A stretch of 64,000 nt of DNA, taken from positions 13,237,053-13,301,052 of the forward strand of contig CM053335.1 in the NCBI GenBank assembly GCA_028583605.1. Reading direction: 5' to 3'. A model generated the notes under the pieces. The model was not told where the DNA came from, searched no databases, and saw only the letters and a list, made by a program, of their open reading frames with translations. Below, in pieces: positions 22,891 to 32,840 of the stretch. Made by a program: the position numbers and the translations under genes. The stretch is from Dastarcus helophoroides (Eukaryota; Arthropoda; Insecta; Coleoptera; Bothrideridae). Numbering within the stretch: position 1 is the first letter of the stretch; every line of letters starts with the position of its first letter.

Positions 22891-25800
22891 ATTGTAACTT
22901 TGGGAACAATTTTAACACCGTGAAAGTTTGAACTCTATTGTTTTCCCTGAAATTTCGAATTTCAACCCGAAATTGCAAAACAAAAAAGTAGAATTTTCTA
23001 GTAAGTTTAAATTTTGAAAGGAGGTCCAACATTTTGAGATACAGGACTTATTTCTTAGAAATCCTAGTTTAAGAGTTGATATTTTCCCTAACATTATCAT
23101 ATTCGATCTGTTTTTTTCTGGAAACTTCTACTTTCAAGCTTAAAACTAGGAATTTTTCTAAATTTTTCCACTTGAAATTCGAAAGTTTGCAAAAAGTTTG
23201 AAACTTGGGGAAAAATTCGTTACTTTTGGAAAAAATTGTAACTTTGGATACAATTTGAACACCGTGAAAGTTTGAACTCTATTGTTTTCCCTGAAATTTC
23301 GAATTTCAACCCGAAATTGCAAAACAAAAGAGTAGAATTTTCTAGTAAGTTTAAATTTTGAAAGTAGGTCCAACATTTTGAGATGCAGGACTTATTTCTT
23401 AGAAATCCTAGTTTAAGAGTTGATATTTTCCCTAAAATTATCATATTCGATCTGTTTTTTTCTGGAAACTTCTACTTTCAAGCTTAAAACTAGGAATTTT
23501 TCTAAATTTTCCCACTTGAAATTCGAAACTTTGCAAAAAATTTGAATCTTGGGGAAAAATTCGTTACTTTTGTAAAAAATTGTAACTTTGGGAACAATTT
23601 GAACACCGTGAAAGTTTGAACTCTATTGTTTTCCCTGAAATTTCGAATTTCAACCCGAAATTGCAAAACAAAAAAGTAGAATTTTCTAGAAAGTTTAAAT
23701 TTTGAAAGTAGGTCCAACATTTTGAGATACAGGACTTATTTCTTAGAAATCCTAGTTTAAGAGTTGATATTTTCCCTAAAATTATCATATTCGATCTTTT
23801 TTTTTCTGGAAACTTCTACTTTCAAGCTTAAAACTAGGAATTTTTCTAAATTTTTCCACTTGAAATTCGAAAGTTTGCAAAAAGTTTGAAACTTGGGGAA
23901 AAATTCGTTACTTTTGGAAAAAATTGTAACTTTGGATACAATTTGAACACCGTGAAAGTTTGAACTCTATTGTTTTCCCTGAAATTTCGAATTTCAACCC
24001 GAAATTGCAAAACAAAAGAGTAGAATTTTCTAGTAAGTTTAAATTTTGAAAGTAGGTCCAACATTTTGAGATGCAGGACTTATTTCTTAGAAATCCTAGT
24101 TTAAGAGTTGATATTTTCCCTAAAATTATCATATTCGATCTGTTTTTTTCTGGAAACTTCTACTTTCAAGCTTAAAACTAGGAATTTTTCTAAATTTTCC
24201 CACTTGAAATTCGAAACTTTGCAAAAAATTTGAATCTTGGGGAAAAATTCGTTACTTTTGTAAAAAATTGTAACTTTGGGAACAATTTGAACACCGTGAA
24301 AGTTTGAACTCTATTGTTTTCCCTGAAATTTCGAATTTCAACCCGAAATTGCAAAACAAAAAAGTAGAATTTTCTAGAAAGTTTAAATTTTGAAAGTAGG
24401 TCCAACATTTTGAGATACAGGACTTATTTCTTAGAAATCCTAGTTTAAGAGTTGATATTTTCCCTAAAATTATCATATTCGATCTTTTTTTTTCTGGAAA
24501 CTTCTACTTTCAAGCTTAAAACTAGGAATTTTTCTAAATTTTTCCACTTGAAATTCGAAAGTTTGCAAAAAGTTTGAAACTTGGGGAAAAATTCGTTACT
24601 TTTGGAAAAAATTGTAACTTTGGATACAATTTGAACACCGTGAAAGTTTGAACTCTATTGTTTTCCCTGAAATTTCGAATTTCAACCCGAAATTGCAAAA
24701 CAAAAGAGTAGAATTTTCTAGTAAGTTTAAATTTTGAAAGTAGGTCCAACATTTTGAGATGCAGGACTTATTTCTTAGAAATCCTAGTTTAAGAGTTGAT
24801 ATTTTCCCTAAAATTATCATATTCGATCTGTTTTTTTCTGGAAACTTCTACTTTCAAGCTTAAAACTAGGAATTTTTCTAAATTTTCCCACTTGAAATTC
24901 GAAACTTTGCAAAAAAGTTTGAATCTTGGGGAAAAATTCGTTACTTTTGTAAAAAATTGTAACTTTGGGAACAATTTGAACACCGTGAAAGTTTGAACTC
25001 TATTGTTTTCCCTGAAATTTCGAATTTCAACCCGAAATTGCAAAACAAAAAAGTAGAATTTTCTAGAAAGTTTAAATTTTGAAAGTAGGTCCAACATTTT
25101 GAGATACAGGACTTATTTCTTAGAAATCCTAGTTTAAGAGTTGATATTTTCCCTAAAATTATCATATTCGATCTTTTTTTTTCTGGAAACTTCTACTTTC
25201 AAGCTTAAAACTAGGAATTTTTCTAAATTTTCCACTTGAAATTCGAAAGTTTGCAAAAAAGTTTGAAATCTTGGGGAAAAATTCGTTACTTTTGGAAAAA
25301 ATTGTAACTTTGGATACAATTTGAACACCGTGAAAGTTTGAACTCTATTGTTTTCCCTGAAATTTCGAATTTCAACCCGAAATTGCAAAACAAAAGAGTA
25401 GAATTTTCTAGAAAGTTTAAATTTTGAAAGTAGGTCCAACATTTTGAGATACAGGACTTATTTCTTAGAAATCCTAGTTTAAGAGTTGATATTTTCCCTA
25501 AAATTATCATATTCGATCTTTTTTTTTCTGGAAACTTCTACTTTCAAGCTTAAAACTAGGAATTTTTCTAAATTTTTCCACTTGAAATTCGAAAGTTTGC
25601 AAAAAGTTTGAAACTTGGGGAAAAATTCGTTACTTTTGGAAAAAATTGTAACTTTGGATACAATTTGAACACCGTGAAAGTTTGAACTCTATTGTTTTCC
25701 CTGAAATTTCGAATTTCAACCCGAAATTGCAAAACAAAAAAGTAGAATTTTCTAGTAAGTTTAAATTTTGAAAGTAGGTCCAACATTTTGAGATGCAGGA

Positions 25801-26610
25801 CTTATTTCTTAGAAATCCTAGTTTAAGAGTTGATATTTTCCCTAAAATTATCATATTCGATCTGTTTTTTTCTGGAAACTTCTACTTTCAAGCTTAAAAC
25901 TAGGAATTTTTCTAAATTTTCCCACTTGAAATTCGAAACTTTGCAAAAAATTTGAATCTTGGGGAAAAATTCGTTACTTTTGTAAAAAATTGTAACTTTG
26001 GGAACAATTTGAACACCGTGAAAGTTTGAACTCTATTGTTTTCCCTGAAATTTCGAATTTCAACCCGAAATTGCAAAACAAAAAAGTAGAATTTTCTAGA
26101 AAGTTTAAATTTTGAAAGTAGGTCCAACATTTTGAGATATAGGACTTATTTCTTAGAAATCCTAGTTTAAGAGTTAATATTTTCCCTAAAATTATCATAT
26201 TCGATCTCTTTTTTTCTGGACACTTCTACTTTCAAGCTTAAAACTAGGAATTTTTCTAAATTTTTCCACTTGAAATTCGAAACTTTGCAAAAAATTAGAA
26301 ACTTGGGGAAAATTCGTTACTTTTGAAAAAAATTGTACCTTTGGGAACAATTTGAACACCGTAAAGTTTGAACTCTATTGTTTTCCCTGAAATTTCGAAT
26401 TTTAACCCGAAATTGCAAACAAAAAAGTAGAATTTTCTCGTAAGTTTAAATTTTGAAAGTAGGTTCAACATTTAGAGATACAGGACTTATTTCTTAAAAA
26501 TCCGAATTTAAGAGTTGATATTTTCCCTTAAATTATGATATACGACCTTTTTTTGAAATCTTCTACTTTCAAGCTTAACATAGCGAATTTTTCTAAATTT
26601 TTATGAGTCT
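22890..26610. repeat. 344-bp satellite, about 10.7 copies, in 688-bp dimers
   Basis: Equivalent positions fall at 22,912 (first), 23,220, 23,564, 23,908, 24,252, 24,596, 24,941, 25,286, 25,630 and 25,974: a 344-345-bp period. Two monomer types alternate. Type 1 has GGATACAATTTG and usually AAAAGAGTAG; type 2 has GGGAACAATTTG and AAAAAAGTAG. In 23.1-24.9 kb successive dimers are almost identical, indicating recent homogenisation. The monomer at 25,286 mixes features of both types, and the outer monomers (22.9 and 26.3 kb) are the most diverged, as expected under unequal exchange. Each unit has the hairpin-forming word TGAAATT-TCG-AATTTCA. The 72-102-codon frames are repeat artefacts. Confidence 0.95.
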
Positions 26611-26621
26611 GGAAGACAGAA

Positions 26622-27063
26622 AGTAATCCCAATTTCTCTAAAACGAAAGAATCTCACGATTTAAAGAATGTGAATTCTGTTGATAATTGTGTTATCTGCA
26701 TAAAATTTACGACTTTACGACTGAATTGGAATAAAATTATCCATTACTTTCGGGTAAGAAATTTTTGTTAAATCTTGTGCTTAATCTTTCTTAATTTTTC
26801 AACGTTTATGTGCATCATCTGGCTATATTTGAAGCAAATTTCAAATCTCTAGGTTGAGAAGTGTGCCTCATAGAATTATTTACAGGTAGTTCAAATTTTT
26901 CAAGTTTTTGTTATTCTTTAGGCGTTTAGTAATCATGTCATTTACATTATACGAAAGACCTGATTTTTAAAAATGTTTCCCTATGTAATTATATGTGTAT
27001 GTGCATGTAATTGTATATTATTTGTCCATATTCAGGTGTCTAAACTAAAAAATACACGCACTG
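26622..27063 (-). repeat. right arm of the 430-bp inverted repeat
   Basis: Reverse complement of 19,277-19,705, with the same internal order: the AAATTGGG block, the TAAATCTTGTGC-type block, GTTTAGTAATCATGTCAT, a TATGTGTATGTGCATG stretch and the outer end TACACGCACTG at 27,063. The flanking DNA to the right is ordinary AT-rich sequence. Confidence 0.8.
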
Positions 27064-28560
27064 GAATTTTTTAAGTGAATCCAAACTTTTATCCCATTTT
27101 TTTTCTTGATATCAACATTTCATTATAGTCGCCACCAGGAAGACACCTAGAAAAATGAAAAAGTACGTATTCTAACATAACCAATCAAAAAACTGGCGAC
27201 AGACAATACAAACATTATTTGTAGGATTTTTTATTTTATTTTATCTGTTTTTTTTTAAATATCGACTTCTGGGAGTTTTAAATTTGTCCTACAAATTTTT
27301 TGTTTTAGAAAAATTGAAATACAAATCTTGTCCCCTGAAACCCTGAAAGACAGAGGTTTATTTAACATTTATGCGACCCAGTTTCGAAATATTTAAATTT
27401 TTAGTAATGAAAGTTGACAGTTTTCTGAAACTTTTCTTGAAATACGACTACGTGATATCTAATTTTGTTAAAAAAGTCAACTCGTGACAGCTTGTTTTGT
27501 TTTACATAGAATAGGAGAAAATGAAATATAGAAGACCAAAATTAGATATGAAAAAAATTGTTTAAATAAATTATAAAATTATTAAAAAAATTAAAAATGT
27601 AAAAAAAGAGGTTGTAGCATTGAACATAGATGTTTCGCTCTCCTTTGAGGTCGACAGCAATGCATAACAAGAAAAAAGAACAATAAAGGAGATAGGTACA
27701 TAAAAAATGTTAACATGAATAGACATTTTATCAATAAGAGTCTATCATGAAGGACAAGCTTTTAGTTTTTTTGAAATATGTATTTCAATTTTTCTAATAA
27801 AATATCAATTTTAATATAAAATTTTGACTTCACTCTTGAAATTTTGTCTCTTTTTTCGACTCCATGTGTTAAAACTTTATTTTATTTATCAAGCTCGATT
27901 ATCTCTTAATGTTTCTAGTGTTTTTTTCAAATCTGCAGCCATTTAAAACTGATTTTTTGATTTTTTTTCTAAAATTGACACTAAACTTTTGATAAATTTA
28001 AAAATTTTGGTTTAATTACTTTAATCTCCGAATTTATGTCTTATTTTCAATATTTCGGTTTTATATTAGAAATTTTTATTTGGAATTTTAAAGTCAAGCT
28101 TTAAAAGTTACTTTTAAAGTCAAAATGTTGAAGAAAAAGTTCAAATATTTCACTCTTTTTTTTAATGTTGACTGCTTGACCTAGACATCTCTTTTCTAGA
28201 CCTTTTGTGTTAAACTCGATTTTATTTTATGAAGCTCGAATATTTCTCGATATTTATATTGTTTTAACTTTGTCAGCTAAGACTGGAAAATTTTTTACTT
28301 TCGCCCTAAATTTTCGACTTTAAAATTTTGTCCCTGTCCCTAAAATTTAAACTGCTTCTAAACAATTTGAACTTGGAAGTTGAAATTTCGTTTTTTTTTC
28401 TAAAATTTTCTAATTTGTTTCGCAAAGTTTCTTCATCTTTTAAAGTGTATGTTTTGAATTTTTGCCCAAAATAACTATCAGTTTATTTCGAAAATTTGTC
28501 CTTTACGTTATTTCATTTAAATGACGATTTATGAGTGAGGTTAGGAGGGGTTAATTAATT
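27064..28560. other. AT-rich sequence with one fragment of the dispersed family
   Basis: No tandem unit and no plausible exon. At 27,309-27,352 there is a terminal fragment (copy C) of the Penelope-like dispersed family, AAATTGAAATACAAATCTTG followed by TCCCCTGAAACC. The rest is AT-rich, with words reminiscent of the arrays (AAATTTTGACTT) but without order. Confidence 0.5.
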
Positions 28561-28859
28561 ACATGCAACTCAGTAATTATGGCAGATCAGCCGTCGGTAG
28601 CAATTCAGCAACAGGTTAGAGTGTGCGATCGAACGCACTTTATACATTTTAAGACAGCTTGATCATTGTGAAGGCTTTTTATTTGAGACATTTTGTAGTG
28701 TTAAAATTGTGACAGTCGCAAATCGCGACTATATAAAAAGGGATCTATTCAAGAATAGACACTTTATTCAATTTTTTATAGTCGTTCAAGAAAATTTTGA
28801 TACATTTCAGTATATAACATGAATACAAACAATTGGTTTACTGGGTACTCATTGCAGTA
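28561..28859 (+). promoter_or_regulatory. unique segment with TATA-like box and possible short exon
   Basis: ATG at 28,579 opens 12 codons (MADQPSVAIQQQ) ending in CAG at 28,614, followed by GTTAGAG, a fair 5' splice site in phase 0. Downstream, ACTATATAAAAAGGG near 28,727-28,741 resembles a TATA box, preceded by the small inverted repeat GTCGC-AAATC-GCGAC and followed by CTATTCAAGAATAG. The two signals are not in a natural order for one gene, so at most one is real. The hAT element inserted just downstream. Confidence 0.2.
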
Positions 28860-28867
28860 CTGGTAGG
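28860..28867. repeat. left target-site duplication of the hAT element
   Basis: CTGGTAGG immediately precedes the element start CAGGGGGG; the identical octamer follows the other end at 32,833-32,840. Eight bases is the diagnostic length for hAT insertions. Confidence 0.85.
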
Positions 28868-31800
28868 CAGGGGGGGGTCCAAGGGGTCCGGACCCTCCCC
28901 GAAATGAATATACCCCAAAAAATTTACGATGATACGAATTGAAATATCAGTAGAAAAACGGCTGATTGTATATTTAAGCATGTAAATAATTTTCGAAATT
29001 GCCAACTATTGAGCTTATGATAAGCAAAATAGCCATGTAGACATTTTAATAAAAATTGGCAATGAGCTCAAGCCTTCCCAATACATGCACCAACCCTTTT
29101 ACAATTTAATATTGACACTTAGCAGTAGGATACGTTCAGTAATTTCAATTTTTTATTATCTCAAATTTCGACTTTCTTGACAAATGTATGCATGGAGTGG
29201 AATTTTTGAGAAAAAAGTCGAAATTTTGAGTTTAGATTCGACATTTTACAAAAGCATAGGAAGGCATTGATTAAAAAAAAATATATTTAGAAATTTCGAC
29301 ATTTTACAAAAGCGTAAAAAGGACACTGATTATTAAAAAAAATGTTTAGGGATTTCGACTTTTTTTGTCAAAAATTCGGTTTTTTTAAACTTCGATTTTT
29401 TTCTCGAAATTTCGGCTTTAAACTCGAAATTTCGAATTAACACTCGAAATTTCGACTTTTTTTTCAAAAATTCGACTTTTTTCTTAACATTTCTACTTTC
29501 TTCTTAAAATTCCGAGAGTAATGTCGAAATTTCGACTTTAATATCGAAATTTTTTTAAGTCAAAATTTCTACACTATGATCAAATTAGGCGGATGACAGT
29601 TGCGTCCCACCACTCCTCTTTCCCAACAATCTTAACAGTTTGTAGTAGGGTGCGTTCAATAATTGCTATTTTTAGTTAGCAAATGTTGATCTTTTTTTTT
29701 TAGAAATTTCGAGATGAAAGTTGAAAATTCGAGAAAAAAATCGAAACTTCGTGATTCAGATGAAAATTTCGAAAAAAAAGTCGTAATTTGAAAAAAAAAG
29801 TCGAAATTTCGAGAAAAAGATAGAAATTTCAAGAAAAAAGTCGAAGTTTGAGAAAAACGTAAGTCGAAATTCCGAGAAAAAAGTCGAAATTTGAGAAAAA
29901 AGTCGAAATTTATAGAAAAATAGTCGACATTTTGAGTTTAAAGCCTAAATTTCGAGAAAAATGTCGAAATTTCGATATTAAGGTTAAAATTTCGAGAAAA
30001 AAGTCGATATTTAAGAAAAAAGTCTAAAATTGAGAAAAAAAAACGAAATTTCGAGAAAAAAGTCGAACTTTTCAGATTAAGACCGAAATTTCGAGAAAAA
30101 AGTTGAAATTTGAAAATAACGTCGAAATTTCGAAATATTTCGAGCAAAAATTCGAAATTTAAGAAGAGCGTCGAAATTTCGAGAAAAAAGTAGAAATTTC
30201 GAAATATTTCGAGCAAAAAGACGAAATTTCGGGAAAAAAAGTCGAAATTTTGATATTAAGGTTAAAATTTCGAGAAAAAAGTCGATATTTGAGAAAAAAG
30301 TCTAAAATTGAGAAAAAAAACGAAATTTCGAGAAAAAGTCGAACTTTGCGAAAAAAATCGAAATTTTGATAAAGAAAGGTCAAAATTTCGATAAAAAAAG
30401 GGCAAAATTTTGAGTATAAAGTCGAAATTTTGAGAGAAATGTCGAAATTTCTATATTAAGGTCAAAATTTTGAGAAAAAAGTCGATATTTGATAAAAAAG
30501 TCGAAAATTAAGAAAAAAAAAAGAAATTTCGAAAAAAAAGTCGAACTTTTCAGATTAATGTCGAGAAAATTTCGAGAAAAAGTCGAATTTTCTAGAAAAA
30601 AAATCGAAGTTTGAGAAAAACATAAGTCGAAATTCCGAGAAAAAAGTCGAAATTTGAGAAAAAAGTCGAAATTTCTAGAAAAATAGTCGACATTTTGACT
30701 TTAAAGCCCAAATTTCGAGAAAAATGTCTAAATTTCGATATTAAGGTTAAAATTTCGAGAAAAAAGTCGATATTTGAGAAAAAGTCTAAAATTGAGAAAA
30801 AAAAACGAAATTTCGTGAAAAAAGTCGAACTTTTCAGATTAAGGCCGAAATTTCGACGAAAAAGTCGAAATTTGAAAATAACGTCGAAATTTCGACAAAA
30901 AATCCAAATTTCGAAATATTTCGAGCAAAAATTCGAAATTTGAGAAGAACGTCGAAATTTCGAGAAAAGGTAGAAATTTCCAAATATTTCGAGAAAAAGA
31001 CGAAATTTCGAGAAAAAAAAGTCGAGATTTGCGAAAAAAGTCGAAATTTCGATAAAAAAAGGTCGAAATTTTGAGTATAAAATCGAAATTTTAAGAGAAA
31101 TGTCGAAATTCTGATATTAAGGCCAAAATTTCGAGAAAGAAGTCGAAATTTGAGAAAAAAAAACGAAATTTCGAGAAAAAGGCAAAATTTCGAGAAAAAA
31201 ATCAAATTTTGAAAAAAAAGTCAAAATTTCGAGAAGAAAGTCGAGATTTTGAGAAATAAACTCGAAATTTAAGAAAAAAATCTAAATTTCGAAAAAAAAG
31301 TCGAAATTTCGAGCTTAAAATCGAAATTTGAGAAAAAAAAGTTGAAATTTCTTAAAATGACATTTTTTTAATCGATGTATCTTCTACGCCTTTGTAACAT
31401 TTCGAAAAAGTTGAAATTTTCAGAAAAAAGTCGAATTTTGAGAAAAAAGTCGAAATTTCTAAAGATAACATTTTTTTTTAATCGATTTCCTTTCTGCGCC
31501 TTTGTAACATTTCCAAAAAGTTCAAATTTCGCGAAAAAGGTCGAAATGTCAAAAAAATAGTCAAAATTTTGGGAAAAAAAGTCGAAATTTAAGAAAAAAG
31601 TCGAAATTTCGAGAAAAAAGTCGAAGTTTCGAGCTTAAAATCGAAGTTTGGAAAAAAAGTCGAAATTTCTAAAGATAACATGTTTTTTAATCGATGTCCT
31701 TTCTACGCCTTTGTAACATTTCAAAAAAGTTGAAATTTTCAGAAAAAAGTCGAATTTTGAAAAAAAGGTCGAAATTTAAGAAAAATGTCGAAATTTTGAG

Positions 31801-32832
31801 AAAAAAAAAGTCGAAATGTTGAGTTTAAAGTCGACATTTCGAGAAAAAAGTCGAAATTTGAGAAAAACTTCAAAACATCGACAAAAAAGAAGAAATTTAG
31901 AAATATTTCGAGAAAAAGGACGAAATTTGAGAAACAAAAAACGAAGTTTCGACAAAAATTTTGAAATTTCCAGAAAAAATCGAAATTTGAGAAAAAAGTC
32001 AAAATTTCGGGAAAAAAGTCGAAGTTTTGAGAAGAAAAGTTGAAATTTAAGAAAAAAATCGAAATTTCAGGAAAAAAGTCGAAATTTCGAGCTTAAAATC
32101 GAAATATGAGAAAAAATGTCGAAATTTCTAAAAATACCATTTTTTTAAATCGATTTCCTATCTGCGTCTTTGTAACATTTCCAAAAAGTTCCAATTTTCC
32201 GAAAAAGGTCGAAATATCAAGAAAAAAGTCAAAATTTTGAGAAAAAAAGTCGAGGTTTGAGAAAAAAATCGAAATTTCTAAACACAACATTTTTTTTAAA
32301 TCGATGTGCTTTCTACGCCTTTGTAAGATTTTCGATTTAAAAATTGAAATTTCAACTTTTTTTTTAGAAATTTCGACTTTAAACACCAAATGTTGACGTT
32401 TTTTTTTTTCGAAATTTTCACATTAAAGTCGAAATTTTGACTTTAATCTCGGGATTTACAGAAGAAAAAGTCAACATTCCGTGATCAATTTTTTTTCAAA
32501 TTGATGTTCTTTCTACGCTCTTGTAATTTTTATTTCAAAAAAAAAGTCGATTCTTGATCGGTGATAAATAAGTTAAATACGTAAACTCAAAATAGATATT
32601 AGGAAATTTTTCTTTGGTAAGTTTTACGTTTTTATTTGTCAAATTTATATAATGTTAAGGTCACTAGATTTTATTCTTCACTTTTACTAATTAACAAAAT
32701 GGAAAAGATAAAAATAAAATAAAGAAACGAATACGTAAAAGTAATTGATGTATGTTCTTATATTTTCTGAAGAGTGGGGGGGGGGAGTTGGACCCCCCCC
32801 CCCTCCGAACGTAAATCCTGGCTACGTGCCTG
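28868..32832. mobile_element. non-autonomous hAT-type element carrying an expanded tandem array
   Basis: The 3,965-bp element begins CAGGGGGGGGTCC and its other end, read inward, begins CAGGCACGTAGCCAGGATT; both ends continue into G-runs with GGTCC. Exact 8-bp duplications flank it. CAGG termini, GTAGCCAGG and an 8-bp duplication together identify the hAT superfamily. There is no transposase frame, so movement would need an enzyme supplied in trans. Subterminal sequence on the left includes two similar blocks near 29,130 and 29,640. A block ACGCCTTTGTAACATTT recurs near the right end (31.39, 31.50, 31.71, 32.16, 32.32 kb) and occurs inverted on the left (29.24 and 29.30 kb), as subterminal transposase-binding repeats would. 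The interior is a 20-bp minisatellite. Confidence 0.8.
29690..32350. repeat. 20-bp palindromic minisatellite inside the hAT element
   Basis: The unit is GTCGAAATTTCGAGAAAAAA with many variants; its core TCGAAATTTCGA is a perfect 12-bp palindrome. A higher-order period of 764 bp is seen (GTCGACATTTTGA at 29,922 and 30,686). Frames at 29938-30216, 30159-30383, 30695-30943 and 30834-31205 come from this array on both strands and are not genes. The array lies entirely between the element's ends. Confidence 0.85.
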
Positions 32833-32840
32833 CTGGTAGG
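32833..32840. repeat. right target-site duplication of the hAT element
   Basis: CTGGTAGG follows the terminal GTGCCTG and matches 28,860-28,867 exactly. Removing the element and one octamer restores continuous unique sequence. Confidence 0.85.

Noticed and set aside
28531..28555. GGTTAGGAGGGGTTAA as a telomeric TTAGG remnant
   Set aside because: Only one TTAGG word is present; there is no array.
30834..31205. 123-codon minus-strand frame rich in F, L and S
   Set aside because: Translation of the 20-bp minisatellite inside the hAT element; similar frames exist on the opposite strand and in other units.
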